DNA of 64,000 nucleotides from an uncultured Lachnospiraceae bacterium (lineage in GTDB: Bacteria > Bacillota > Clostridia > Lachnospirales > Lachnospiraceae), in the NCBI GenBank assembly GCA_900316625.1, contig ONDO01000003.1, positions 1-64,000 on the forward strand. Reading direction: 5' to 3'. Positions 45,987 to 55,503 of the stretch are shown here, piece after piece (within the stretch, counting starts at the first letter, position 1; each line of letters starts with the position of its first letter). Under the pieces are notes generated by a model, which made no database searches, was not told where the DNA came from, and saw only the letters and a list, made by a program, of their open reading frames with translations. A program made the position numbers and the translations under genes.

Positions 45987-47086
45987 TCGTCAATGTCCTC
46001 TCCTAGGATGGCCCGCATCCCGGTTTCAATAATGGAAGCCCGCATCTTCTCATCGAGATCCTCGCCTTCCAACAATCGAACGAACTCTCCCTTGAGGGAG
46101 TGATCGTTACGAAAACTCTCATAATCAATCTTCAAACTGGTCTGATCTACAGCTTTCACGAAATAGAATCTCTCTCCGAAAATTCTCTCGATGCGTCGAA
46201 GATCCAGGTCCAGGTTCATATCCGTTCTTCCGCTCAGGGTGATCTTCACCAGGTCCTGGGACGGAATTCCAAGGACTGCATCTTCTACCATCTTGAGCAC
46301 AGCCGGCATATCCATGTCCTCATCGAGCTCAACCTCGACCTCGTGCAGGGTACGATAAGCAAAAGGGACAAAGTTCGCCTTAACCTGTCGATCCTCGATA
46401 TCGAGCAGGACATAACCCTTCGGTCCACATTCATCGAAACCTCTGCCCTCCAGGCAACCTGCATAGCAATAGCTTCCTCGGTCATCGAGTCTGTCCTTAC
46501 GGAAGGAATGAATATGACCCAGGGCGAGATAATCAATATTCTTACCACGATACTCTGTCCTGTTGATCACCTCTGCCTTATCATTCCCGTCATACAGGGA
46601 CTCCTGTCCATGCAGCATGACAATATTCACATTGGCCTGATCCAGAACCAGTCCGGTTGCCATATTACGGCTGTTCTCCGCTGTAATCTCACGTCCTGTC
46701 ACAGTAATCGTAATATCATCTTCTTCATAGAAGTAGGTGGTCCACTGGTCCTGGCGGAAGCTCTTCAGGTTCGAAGGGATATCCTCCGGGCGAACATCCA
46801 CGAGAAAGTCCGTATCATCATGATTGCCCTTCAGGTACAAGAAGTCGATGTCGGGATGACTTGTAATCTGGTCAAGAACACGTCTTCTGGCTGCTTTTCG
46901 ATTGTGTGGTTTATCAAAGAGATCTCCTGCGATGAGAATAGCGCGTACTCTCCCCGCCTCTGCCGCTTCCACCATTCTCTCGAAGGTCTGTAGCAGTTCC
47001 TCTCTCCGTTCTCTTGCCTTCTCCGTGGACAGATTACTCTCCATCTTCGAATCAAGATGCAGATCTGCACAATGGATCATCTTCAT
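45983..47086 (-). CDS. Mre11/SbcD-like metallophosphoesterase (YhaO-type)
   Basis: A 367-residue calcineurin-like phosphoesterase, probably a DNA nuclease. Metal-binding motifs: ADLHLDSKM (Asp/His at the N-terminus), LIAGDLFDKPHN, LKGNHDDTDF, LHGQESLYD and LGHIHSFRK. The C-terminal third is a capping domain as in YhaO. It overlaps its neighbours by 4 nt at both ends (ATGA), so all three genes are likely translated together. Confidence 0.9.
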   Translation of the reverse strand: MKMIHCADLHLDSKMESNLSTEKARERREELLQTFERMVEAAEAGRVRAILIAGDLFDKPHNRKAARRRVLDQITSHPDIDFLYLKGNHDDTDFLVDVRPEDIPSNLKSFRQDQWTTYFYEEDDITITVTGREITAENSRNMATGLVLDQANVNIVMLHGQESLYDGNDKAEVINRTEYRGKNIDYLALGHIHSFRKDRLDDRGSYCYAGCLEGRGFDECGPKGYVLLDIEDRQVKANFVPFAYRTLHEVEVELDEDMDMPAVLKMVEDAVLGIPSQDLVKITLSGRTDMNLDLDLRRIERIFGERFYFVKAVDQTSLKIDYESFRNDHSLKGEFVRLLEGEDLDEKMRASIIETGMRAILGEDIDE

Positions 47087-49788
47087 GTATAGCTCTCCTG
47101 TCCCTCCCGGTTCACTCGATCCACCTCATGGATAAACTCCCTGGAAGAAATTCTTGTAGCACCTTCACCGATCACAATCATCTGCTCTAAGCCATCGGAT
47201 GTTACTACCGTAATATCCGCATCGCCGCCGTGCATGATCTCATGCGTCGTACGCTCAATATAAGCATCTGCCGTCTGGGCTTCTCTGGTATAAACAACAT
47301 GGATATTGTGATAATCCATGACACTTCCCGGATTGCCCTTTACCTTATATGCATCAAATACAGCAATCACTTCCGCTCCGATATAGCCCTGATAATTCGA
47401 CAGGATATCGAGTAACCGGCCTCTGGCACTGTCTGTATTAATATTCATAAGATCCCGAAGTTCTGGCCATTGGAAGATCAGATTATAACAATCTACCAGG
47501 ACATACTTCTTGCGTGACATCTGCTTGCTTTCCTGCTTCGCTTTCCGATTGGGATGCGCCGCAAGATAGGATGCTTTCGCCTCTTCTGTCGTCTCCCGGG
47601 CCTGCTTCTCTTCTGCCTCGATCACGAGGGACTGTCCGAGATCCTTACGTTCTATTTTACCATAGGTACGTTCGAAAATCTCCTGAAGGTCATTTTCCAG
47701 ACCACCGTAGCCCTGATATCCTTTCTCTTCCCTTGGACCACCATATCCATTTCCGATCAGACGTCCCGAAGCATCTCGCATCGGCTGGTCGCTTCTCTTC
47801 TCATATCCTGCGCTTGCAGGATCGAAGCCGTAGGGGCTGGGGCTTCCCTTTCTTCCATCCAGGGAAGGGTCCGGAGGCGCCACCTCCTGATGGACATAGA
47901 CAGAGATATAAGGATGGGCTGGATCTGTGCGATAGTTATATCCCGCATCTTCTATTACCTCATCTTCATTGTGGCAAGGCAGATAGCCGCCAGGTTCGAG
48001 TGACAGGCTACCCAGGCCGCCCGTATAGGCATTCACCGAAGCCTGATAATCTGCAATCTCCGTTACCGGGACCAGCCCTTCGATTAGACAGTTTGTGCCC
48101 TGAGTCACTGGAGTCTCAACCGAGCCATGCATATTGGTAAGATCCGTCATGGCGCGTCCCATCTTATCCAGAGGGACTGTGAGTCGGACTTTATAATAGG
48201 GCTCTAAAACCTGGCCCATGCCGTGAATCAGGGCATCTCTGACGGCAAGATCTGTCGCTTTTCTAAAATCACCACCCTCGGTATGCTTGGTGTGGGATTT
48301 TCCATGCGTCAGAACAAAACGCACATCCGTGAGATCCGCATTTATAAGAACTCCCGTCTGGCGTCCGGACAGAAGACGTCTTAGGATCTGTCTCTGATAG
48401 TTCTCTTCAAGTTCATCGGTACTGCATTCACTCACTGCCGAGATTCCGGAACCGGCTGGCAGTGGTTCCATCCTTAACCAGACGTCTGCAAAATGGCGCA
48501 GAGGTTCAAAGTGTCCATGTCCCTCGACTGGCTGACGAAGTGTCTCACGATAGGTCACTTTGGATTCGGCAAAGGAGGCTTCAATCTGATACTTGTCTCT
48601 TAATTCTGTTGCGAGGATCTCCTTCTGGATCGGTCCCATCAGGCTGATGCGAATCTCGTCTGATTTCTGATCCCAGGCCACATCCAGAAGCGGATCTTCC
48701 TCTTCTAACTCTTTCAGTGCCTGCAGCAGGGTGTGCGACGACACACCGCCCTCGGGCAGAACCCTGTAACGGAAGACTGGTTCTAATTCATGTGAATTCT
48801 GGTCTTCCTGTATACCCAGTCCCTGACCACTGTAAGATTCTGACAGGCCTGTTACAGCGCAGAGTTCTCCTGCCGGAACTTCCTGCCTGGTTTCATACCT
48901 TTCACCGACATATGTGCGGATCTCATTGATCTTCTCATCGCCGATCTCCATCCGGGCTTTTAAGAGGCCACCCGTCACCTTAAGATAGGTCAGACGATTC
49001 CCCTTTTGATCCCGGTCCACCTTATAGCAGAGAGCTCCGAATTCCTCAGGCCACTTCCTCACTGGCATGTATTCTTCCAAAATGGAGAGCAGTTCCTTGG
49101 TTCCCTGACTGTTCCTTGCCGAACCGAAGATCGTAGGGAAGATAAGTCCCTCGCCAATGATTTCTGTAACGGATGCTTTCTTTAGTGTCTCCGCCTCCAT
49201 ATATTCGTTCAATAGATCTTCGTGGCAGGATGCGAGTTCTTCTGCGAGTTCTCCGGACAGATATTCTTCCGTCTTCCTGCTCCCGGAAGCCTCTCCCCCA
49301 CGACCTGACTGGAAGAGATCTGTAAAGTCTGTAATGCCATCTGACAGTTCGGTCTTCATTTGCCGAAGGAGATCAGAAGCGGACTCATGTGCGATGTCCA
49401 TCTTATTCACGAAAATAAATGTCGGGATATGATGTCGTCGCAAAAGGTCCCAGAGGGTCCTTGTATGGCTCTGTACGCCTTCGGAGCCTGACAGAACGAG
49501 AATAGCGCAGTCGAGTACCGACAGGGCGCGCTCTGCCTCTCCTGAGAAGTCCACATGGCCCGGGGTATCGATCAACTGAAGTTCCATAGCATCTGTACGG
49601 ATCAGAGCCTCTGATGAATAGATGGTGATTCCGCGATCTGCCTCGATCGCGTTCGAATCCATAACCGTATCACCGGAATCCACGGAACCCTTCTTGCGAA
49701 TTGCCCCGGTCCGGAAGAGAAGATCCTCAGATAGTGTTGTTTTGCCCGCATCTACATGTGCTAAGATGCCAATTACTGCGTGTTTCAT
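47083..49788 (-). CDS. Tet(M)-like ribosomal GTPase fused to a YacP/Rae1-type NYN nuclease
   Basis: A 901-residue fusion. Residues 1-about 640 are an EF-G-like GTPase of the tetracycline ribosomal-protection family: G1 AHVDAGKTT (10-18), G2 RGITI (52-56), G3 DTPGH (74-78), G4 NKMD (128-131), then domains II-V. A Gly/Pro-rich linker (about 650-755) leads to a NYN domain (757-901) matching YacP/Rae1: LVDCYNLIF (Asp766), VFDAY (Asp812), QTADAYIE (Asp841) and VVTSDGLEQ (Asp865), so all acidic metal ligands are present. Rae1 is known to enter the ribosomal A site and cut mRNA. Promoter TTGACG (49846-49851), 17 bp, GACAAT (49823-49828). Whether the GTPase confers tetracycline tolerance cannot be told from sequence. 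Confidence 0.88.
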   Translation of the reverse strand: MKHAVIGILAHVDAGKTTLSEDLLFRTGAIRKKGSVDSGDTVMDSNAIEADRGITIYSSEALIRTDAMELQLIDTPGHVDFSGEAERALSVLDCAILVLSGSEGVQSHTRTLWDLLRRHHIPTFIFVNKMDIAHESASDLLRQMKTELSDGITDFTDLFQSGRGGEASGSRKTEEYLSGELAEELASCHEDLLNEYMEAETLKKASVTEIIGEGLIFPTIFGSARNSQGTKELLSILEEYMPVRKWPEEFGALCYKVDRDQKGNRLTYLKVTGGLLKARMEIGDEKINEIRTYVGERYETRQEVPAGELCAVTGLSESYSGQGLGIQEDQNSHELEPVFRYRVLPEGGVSSHTLLQALKELEEEDPLLDVAWDQKSDEIRISLMGPIQKEILATELRDKYQIEASFAESKVTYRETLRQPVEGHGHFEPLRHFADVWLRMEPLPAGSGISAVSECSTDELEENYQRQILRRLLSGRQTGVLINADLTDVRFVLTHGKSHTKHTEGGDFRKATDLAVRDALIHGMGQVLEPYYKVRLTVPLDKMGRAMTDLTNMHGSVETPVTQGTNCLIEGLVPVTEIADYQASVNAYTGGLGSLSLEPGGYLPCHNEDEVIEDAGYNYRTDPAHPYISVYVHQEVAPPDPSLDGRKGSPSPYGFDPASAGYEKRSDQPMRDASGRLIGNGYGGPREEKGYQGYGGLENDLQEIFERTYGKIERKDLGQSLVIEAEEKQARETTEEAKASYLAAHPNRKAKQESKQMSRKKYVLVDCYNLIFQWPELRDLMNINTDSARGRLLDILSNYQGYIGAEVIAVFDAYKVKGNPGSVMDYHNIHVVYTREAQTADAYIERTTHEIMHGGDADITVVTSDGLEQMIVIGEGATRISSREFIHEVDRVNREGQESYT

Positions 49789-49851
49789 ATCCTGTCCTCA
49801 CAAGCGAAAAATCTTGTCTTCTATTGTCGCTTTTCCTAAGACTTCCGTCAA

Positions 49852-50043
49852 CTTATAGACTCTCCAATGGAATCCATGCCCTTACGGTCCGGAGATATGA
49901 CATTCATATAATCAAAATCATGTATGTCACTGCTACTGATCAGGTTGGGTTTTACCACCAGCTTCAGGGCTTCCTTATTGCGATCGTTCGGTTGTCAGGC
50001 TGTGCTAACAGTTTCACTTCCTATTCCATCAAAGGCTACACAT
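49852..50043. other. intergenic stretch without recognisable gene
   Basis: The 339-bp gap 49789-50127 contains the GTPase-fusion promoter and the P-type ATPase terminator. Between them, the minus strand has an open frame of about 45 codons (ending at 49853) with protein-like composition but no start with a convincing ribosome binding site. I see nothing else in it; it may be a gene remnant. Confidence 0.4.
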
Positions 50044-50079
50044 AAAAAAAGCTGCCCGAGCCGACTGGGTCCGGGCAGC
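50044..50079 (-). terminator. terminator of the metal P-type ATPase operon
   Basis: GCTGCCCG / CGGGCAGC stem followed by T7 on the minus strand. Confidence 0.93.
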
Positions 50080-50127
50080 AATACAGGTACACTTATTCTA
50101 TTTCACAATCTGATTCTAAGATATGCC

Positions 50128-52029
50128 TTATTCGTCTGCTTGAACATCCTTTAAGAACATACAACGGATAGAATTCAGTACAGCCAGCACCATAACTCCG
50201 ACATCGGCGAAGATGGCATACCACATATTGGCAATGCCTAGCGCACCCAGAAGGAGACAGCTAATCTTCACGATTATGGAGAAGCAGATGTTCTCCTTAA
50301 CGATACGGAGGCATTTACGGGAGATTCGGATCGCCGTTACGATCTTAAGAGGATCGTCATCCATGAGTACAACGTCTGCAGCCTCGATTGCTGCATCAGA
50401 TCCCAGGGCTCCCATAGCAATACCAATATCTGCACGGGAGAGAACCGGCGCATCATTGATACCGTCGCCAACGAAGGCAAGTACGTCATTCTCGGATTGC
50501 TTCTCATGAATGAGACGCTCTACATTTTCAACCTTATCCTGAGGGAGGAGCTCGGAGAGTACCTCATCGACCTTGAGATCTGCAGCAACCTGATCTGCTA
50601 CTTCCTTGCGATCACCGGTCAGCATGACCGTCTTTTTTACACCGCTTCTCTTAAGATCACGGATGGCCTGAGCACTGTGAGGCTTCTCGATATCTGAGAT
50701 TACGATATGACCTGCATAGCTACCATCAATCGCAATATGGAGGATGGTTCCGATATGGTGGCAATCCTTCCACTCTGAACCCTCATTTTGCATGAGAAGC
50801 TTATTACCAACAGCTACACGATGGCCATTGATCTGAGCGGTGACACCCTGTCCGGAAATCTCATTGACATCTTCTATGGAACAATCATCTGCCTCTTCGA
50901 CATAGGCCCGGCGGATGGATGCTGCGATGGGATGGCCCGAATATCGCTCTGCATGAGCTGCAAGGTGAAGAAGTTCCTTCTCATCGATGTCCTTAGGATG
51001 AATTGCTGCGACTTCGAAGACACCCTTGGTCAGGGTTCCTGTCTTATCGAATACGACAGTCTTGGTCTGAGACAGGATTTCCAGATAGTTGGAACCCTTG
51101 ATCAGTATACCATGATGGCTGGCTGCACCAATTCCTGCGAAGAAGGACATGGGAATAGAGACCACAAGTGCGCAAGGGCAGGAGATAACCAGGAAGGTCA
51201 GGGCTCTATAGACCCAGGTAGGCCAGGATGCATCATAGCCCAGAAGCAGGCTTACGATGGGAGGAAGCACTGCAAGTGCAAGTGCGGAATATACAACGAT
51301 CGGAGTGTAGACTCTTGCAAATTTGGTAATGAAGTTCTCGGACCTCGACTTACGGCTGCCGGCATCTTCGATCAGTTCCAGAACCTTGGATACCGTGGAT
51401 TCACCGAATTCCTTCGTGGTACGGATCTTGAGAAGTCCGTTCTGGTTGATGCAGCCGGAGATTACCTCGTCCCCGGGCTTCACTTCTCTGGGAAGAGATT
51501 CACCGGTCAGGGCTGCGGTATCTAAGAAGGATGTGCCTTCTACCACGATGCCATCGATAGGGATCTTCTCCCCGGCCTTAACGACAATCACCGTTCCAAT
51601 CTCAACATCATCCGGATCTACTTCAGTAAGCTCTCCGTTCTCGCCTTCGATATTGGCGTAGTCAGGGCAGATATCCATAAGATCTGCAATGTTCTTACGG
51701 CTCCTTCCAACGGCATAGCCCTGGAACCATTCGCCGATCTGATAGAAGAGCATTACAGCGATGGCTTCGTTATAATCACCACTCTTCTCATAGAGGGCAA
51801 GGCCAATGGCGCCGATGGTTGCGACAGCCATGAGCAGGCTCTCATCAAAGGGCTGGCGGTTAATGATTCCCTTACCCGCTTTGATAAGGACATCGTATCC
51901 AACCACTAAGTAAGCGATCATATAGAGTCCAAATCGAATCCAGCCGGTCACCGGAAGGAAGATCAGGGCGATTACCATAACCATAACAATCAGGATACGA
52001 ATTAAGTTTTTCTTCTGTTTCTTAGACAT
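50128..52029 (-). CDS. heavy-metal-translocating P-type ATPase (P1B)
   Basis: Exports a soft or divalent metal ion using ATP. The 633-residue protein starts directly with membrane helices and has no built-in metal-binding domain. It shows the metal-site helix VISCPCALVVSIP, phosphorylation motif DKTGTLTKG, HP locus SGHPIAAS, and GDGINDAPVLSRADIGIAMG. CPC followed by K/D-type C-terminal helix residues suggests the Zn/Cd/Pb class rather than Cu, but this is not certain. The ATG at 52029 has GAGGA 6 nt upstream; two further codons are open. A separate HMA protein is encoded just upstream. Confidence 0.9.
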   Translation of the reverse strand: MSKKQKKNLIRILIVMVMVIALIFLPVTGWIRFGLYMIAYLVVGYDVLIKAGKGIINRQPFDESLLMAVATIGAIGLALYEKSGDYNEAIAVMLFYQIGEWFQGYAVGRSRKNIADLMDICPDYANIEGENGELTEVDPDDVEIGTVIVVKAGEKIPIDGIVVEGTSFLDTAALTGESLPREVKPGDEVISGCINQNGLLKIRTTKEFGESTVSKVLELIEDAGSRKSRSENFITKFARVYTPIVVYSALALAVLPPIVSLLLGYDASWPTWVYRALTFLVISCPCALVVSIPMSFFAGIGAASHHGILIKGSNYLEILSQTKTVVFDKTGTLTKGVFEVAAIHPKDIDEKELLHLAAHAERYSGHPIAASIRRAYVEEADDCSIEDVNEISGQGVTAQINGHRVAVGNKLLMQNEGSEWKDCHHIGTILHIAIDGSYAGHIVISDIEKPHSAQAIRDLKRSGVKKTVMLTGDRKEVADQVAADLKVDEVLSELLPQDKVENVERLIHEKQSENDVLAFVGDGINDAPVLSRADIGIAMGALGSDAAIEAADVVLMDDDPLKIVTAIRISRKCLRIVKENICFSIIVKISCLLLGALGIANMWYAIFADVGVMVLAVLNSIRCMFLKDVQADE

Positions 52030-52049
52030 AAGCAATCCTCAAAATCCAA

Positions 52050-52268
52050 TTAGCGGAAAATCTCGCAGTCACTCTCAACCTTCTTGCAAGCCTTGGTTAC
52101 TTCGTCCATAACAGCGTTTTCATCAACGCTGTCTTCAAACTCAACCTTCATTTTAAGTGCCATGAAGTTTACACTTGCATCCTTAACACCAGCGGTTGCC
52201 TTCGCTGCATCTTCCATCTTCTGTGCACAGTTTGCGCAATCAACTTCAATCTTATAAGTCTTCTTCAT
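52050..52268 (-). CDS. heavy-metal-associated (HMA) domain protein, metallochaperone
   Basis: A 72-residue ferredoxin-like HMA domain with the metal-binding CANC (residues 11-14, in IEVDCANCAQKMED) and the usual beta-alpha-beta pattern. It probably hands metal to the ATPase encoded 20 nt downstream, which lacks such a domain. Promoter TTGACA (52406-52411), 17 bp, TAATCT (52383-52388). Confidence 0.92.
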   Translation of the reverse strand: MKKTYKIEVDCANCAQKMEDAAKATAGVKDASVNFMALKMKVEFEDSVDENAVMDEVTKACKKVESDCEIFR

Positions 52269-52352
52269 GTTCTTATCTCCTCTTGTATCCTTTGCCTTTT
52301 ATATCAATCTGGGATTCTTCGGTCCATCACAGATCAACTTGTTGTGTTTACG

Positions 52353-52442
52353 ATTAAATATTTGTTTAATTGTTCTGAAGATAGATTACTTCCTTTTTCC
52401 ATGATTGTCAATATAACGATTAGAAAAACTTTTAATTGTTCT
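52353..52442. promoter_or_regulatory. divergent metal-response control region
   Basis: The imperfect palindrome ATTAAATATTTGTTTAAT (52353-52370) lies just downstream of the HMA/ATPase start point and resembles ArsR/SmtB-family operators. The 12-mer TTTAATTGTTCT occurs at 52365-52376, overlapping it, and again at 52431-52442, just before TATAAT (52454-52459) of the divergent membrane protein-ArsR operon. One ArsR protein could thus regulate both directions. Confidence 0.55.
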
Positions 52443-52482
52443 CGTAAGGTTTTATAATAATGGAAAAGAAAGGGGCAAGCCT

Positions 52483-53409
52483 ATGACTCTACGCAATAAG
52501 ATCAAATATCTTAAACAACGCATCAGTCTAAATAAGAAGACCTTTATTCTATACTCCGTTTTACGGGCTCTTGTTATCCTGACCGCGATACGATGTCTGA
52601 TCCAGGAAAATTATGAGAGTTTTATGCTCTGCATCCTGTCTCTCTTACTCTTCCTCATGCCATCACTTCTGGAAGTCAAACTGAAATTAAGATTCCCGCC
52701 TCTATTTGAAGCTTTCATCTATCTCTTTATCTATGCAGCTGAGATTCTGGGCGAGATCAATCACTACTATACAATCATCCCGGGTTGGGATACCATGCTT
52801 CACACCATCAACGGTTTCTTATGCGCAGCAATTGGTTTCTCACTGATTGAGATTCTGAACCGAAACAGCAACCACATCAAACTGTCACCTTTCTACTTGG
52901 CCTTGGTTGGCTTCTGCTTTTCCATGACGATCGGTGTTCTCTGGGAGTTCTTCGAGTATAGTTTCGATCACTTCTTCTTCGTCGATATGCAGAAGGACTT
53001 CATCGTAAAAAACATTGGCACTATCACCCTTGATCCAACCGGCAGCCAGACACCTGTTGTAATCCATGATATTACAGATACCGTAATCCATACTGCAGAT
53101 GGAAAGACCTATACCATAGACGGTGGTTATCTGGACATTGGTATCAACGATACCATGAAGGATCTGATTGTAAACTTTATCGGCGCAATCACCTTCAGTG
53201 TCCTCAGCTTTATCTACGAGAAGACCAGGGACTTGAAGGAGCGAAACCGAGCCGCTGAAATTGCCGGTTCACTTATGCTTACCTCACTCACCGATGAGGA
53301 TCTTGCCCGCCAGGCAACCCAGATCGAAGAACAGCAGGCCGCCATTGCTGAAGAGCGTAGAAAGCGCCGGAAACTTTTAAGACATGGCAAGAAGAAAGAG
53401 AACTCATGA
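52483..53409 (+). CDS. multi-pass membrane protein (YjdF/DUF2238-like)
   Basis: A 308-residue protein with about seven membrane segments (between 22 and 165, and about 235-255), a conserved-looking GWDTMLHTINGFLCAAIGF, and a charged C-terminal coil (EEQQAAIAEERRKRRK). This resembles the YjdF/DUF2238 family of unknown function. AAAGGGG precedes the ATG. It overlaps the ArsR gene by 4 nt and is divergent from the metal ATPase operon, suggesting a role in metal response. Confidence 0.65.
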   Translation: MTLRNKIKYLKQRISLNKKTFILYSVLRALVILTAIRCLIQENYESFMLCILSLLLFLMPSLLEVKLKLRFPPLFEAFIYLFIYAAEILGEINHYYTIIPGWDTMLHTINGFLCAAIGFSLIEILNRNSNHIKLSPFYLALVGFCFSMTIGVLWEFFEYSFDHFFFVDMQKDFIVKNIGTITLDPTGSQTPVVIHDITDTVIHTADGKTYTIDGGYLDIGINDTMKDLIVNFIGAITFSVLSFIYEKTRDLKERNRAAEIAGSLMLTSLTDEDLARQATQIEEQQAAIAEERRKRRKLLRHGKKKENS

Positions 53410-53768
53410 TTACTGAACATCAGCTTCCCCATCATCATAACGATAACTGTGGCGAGATCATCTCCCACATTCCTGATAACGACGTCATCCAGTCTGTTGC
53501 AGATGCTATGAAGCAACTGGGCGATCCGACTCGACTTCGTATCTTCTGGCTGCTCTGCCATACAGAGGAATGCGTAACGGATATTGCTTCTGCCATTGAT
53601 ATGTCCAGCCCTGCCGTATCCCATCACCTGAAACTATTAAAGTCAGCCGGTCTGATCGTTCAGCGCCGTGATGGTAAGGAGATGCTCTATAAGGCCGCGG
53701 AGACACCCCTGGTATCCTATCTCCACCAGACCATCGAGAAGGTGGGCTCGATCTCCTGTCCACAGTAA
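53406..53768 (+). CDS. ArsR/SmtB-family metal-responsive repressor
   Basis: A 120-residue winged-helix repressor: LGDPTRLRIFWLL, EECVTDIASAIDMSSPAVSHHLKLLKSAGL (helix-turn-helix, about 55-80) and the wing RRDGKEMLYKA. Candidate metal ligands are the His-rich N-terminus (HHHNDNC), the Cys in EECVTD at the alpha-3 position, and the His/Cys-containing C-terminus (SYLHQTIEKVGSISC). It likely controls the divergent HMA-ATPase operon. Confidence 0.9.
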   Translation: MITEHQLPHHHNDNCGEIISHIPDNDVIQSVADAMKQLGDPTRLRIFWLLCHTEECVTDIASAIDMSSPAVSHHLKLLKSAGLIVQRRDGKEMLYKAAETPLVSYLHQTIEKVGSISCPQ

Positions 53769-53844
53769 TATCTTCGGAAATATAAGGCACCCGGAACTCT
53801 CTCGTGAATACCAGGCATCTGGCTGCCTTTAGTATAGAAATACA

Positions 53845-53881
53845 AAACGGGAAGTCGGACTTAGGTCCAACTTCCCGTTTT
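53845..53881. terminator. bidirectional terminator between arsR-type gene and pgi
   Basis: AAACGGGAAGT-C-GGAC-TTAG-GTCC-A-ACTTCCCGTTT hairpin with T-rich flanks on both sides. Confidence 0.93.
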
Positions 53882-53922
53882 GCTTTACATTTACGAAGCA
53901 AGTCTACTTCGGCAATAGTTCA

Positions 53923-55503
53923 TTAGATGTTTAAGAGATCGCTGTATACGCTGAGTGCGCCATCGGTCTCACGTGCAAGTACCTTCTTAGCGAGGGTCTT
54001 ACCGAGCTGAACGCCTTCCTGATCGAAGGAGTTTAAGTTCCACAGGAAGCCCTGGAACATTACCTTGTTCTCGAAATGAGCAAGGAGTGCACCGAGAGTC
54101 TTGGGATTGAGTTCCTCACCGATGATGATGGAAGAAGGACGGCCACCCTTGAAGTTCTTGTTCGGGTTCTCATCTTTCTTGCCGCATGCGAATGCTACGA
54201 TCTGTGCTGCTACGTTAGCGCAGAGCTTCTGCTGGCTGGTGGAACCCTGGATCACAACATCATTTGCAAGCTGGCTATTCTTGAAGCCGATGAACTGCAG
54301 AGGAATGATGTCAGTTCCCTGATGAAGAAGCTGATAGAAACTGTGCTGACCATTGGTTCCCGGCTCACCGAAGATAACAGGTCCGGTTACATAATCAACT
54401 GCTTCACCGAAGCGGTTTACAGACTTACCATTGGACTCCATGTCAAGCTGCTGCAGATGTGCAGGGAAGCGGGACAGGCCCTGGGAGTAAGGAAGGATTG
54501 CGGTGCTGGGGAAACCGAGTACGTTTCTCTCATATACACCAATCAGTGCATCAAGCATTGCAGGGTTCTTCATAGGATCAGCCTCAGTGGAGAGCTTATC
54601 TTCTTCTGCTGCACCAAGAAGGAAGTCAGCGAAGACTTCAGGTCCGAATGCAAGAGAGAGAACAGCGCCGCCTACTGCGGAAGTGGAAGAATAACGTCCA
54701 CCGATGTAGTCATCCATGAAGAATGCATCGAGGTAGTCAGGGTTGCCTGCAAGAGGAGATGTTGCAGAAGTTACTGCGATCATGTGCTTTGCAGGATCAA
54801 GGCCGGCATTCTTAAGAGCGTCCTTAACGAAAGATTCGTTGGTCAGGGTCTCTAAGGTGGTACCGGACTTGGATACCAGGATGAAGATAGAACGGGATAC
54901 ATCTACAGAGTTAAGAACCTGGGATGCATCATCGGGATCTACGTTGGAGATGAACTTCGCTTCCATCTTGAAGAGCTTGCTCTTCTTAGCCCAGTTCTCC
55001 AGAGCAAGGTACATGGCACGGGGGCCGAGATCAGATCCGCCGATACCAATCTGTACTACGGTAGTGAACTTCTCACCCTTCTCGTTTACGATCTCGCCTG
55101 CATGAACCTTATTGGCGAATTCAGCAATACGATTCTGCTGCTCTACATAGAAAGCTCTCTTGTCTTCACCGTCAACCTCAATCTTCTTGCCGAGTTGTCC
55201 GCGGGTCAGCTGATGGAGAACCAGTCTCTTCTCACCGGTATTGATAACTGCACCATTGTAGAGTTCAGCGTACTTATCTGCGAGCTCTGCCTCTTCTGCA
55301 AGTTTCTTCAGTGCAGCAAGAACCTTATCATCTACAGCCTTTGCAGCGTAGTTAAAGGTCATTCCGGCAGCACCCTTCACAGAGTACTTCTTTACACGCT
55401 CTGCACCATTTGCACCGGAAAGTTCCTTTGCAATATCAACCTTTTCGACCTTCTCAAGTTCTTTATAGGACTCAAGAGTATCGAGATTCTTCCAATCAGC
55501 CAT
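53923..55503 (-). CDS. pgi: glucose-6-phosphate isomerase
   Basis: Interconverts glucose 6-phosphate and fructose 6-phosphate. The 526-residue protein shows the SIS-fold motifs VVQIGIGGSDLGPRAMY, SKSGTTLETLTN (phosphate binding), the catalytic Glu in GEPGTNGQHSFYQLLHQGTD, and the late QEGVQLGKTLAKKVL with catalytic Lys. Monocistronic, strong TAGGAGG site, terminators on both sides. Confidence 0.97.
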   Translation of the reverse strand: MADWKNLDTLESYKELEKVEKVDIAKELSGANGAERVKKYSVKGAAGMTFNYAAKAVDDKVLAALKKLAEEAELADKYAELYNGAVINTGEKRLVLHQLTRGQLGKKIEVDGEDKRAFYVEQQNRIAEFANKVHAGEIVNEKGEKFTTVVQIGIGGSDLGPRAMYLALENWAKKSKLFKMEAKFISNVDPDDASQVLNSVDVSRSIFILVSKSGTTLETLTNESFVKDALKNAGLDPAKHMIAVTSATSPLAGNPDYLDAFFMDDYIGGRYSSTSAVGGAVLSLAFGPEVFADFLLGAAEEDKLSTEADPMKNPAMLDALIGVYERNVLGFPSTAILPYSQGLSRFPAHLQQLDMESNGKSVNRFGEAVDYVTGPVIFGEPGTNGQHSFYQLLHQGTDIIPLQFIGFKNSQLANDVVIQGSTSQQKLCANVAAQIVAFACGKKDENPNKNFKGGRPSSIIIGEELNPKTLGALLAHFENKVMFQGFLWNLNSFDQEGVQLGKTLAKKVLARETDGALSVYSDLLNI

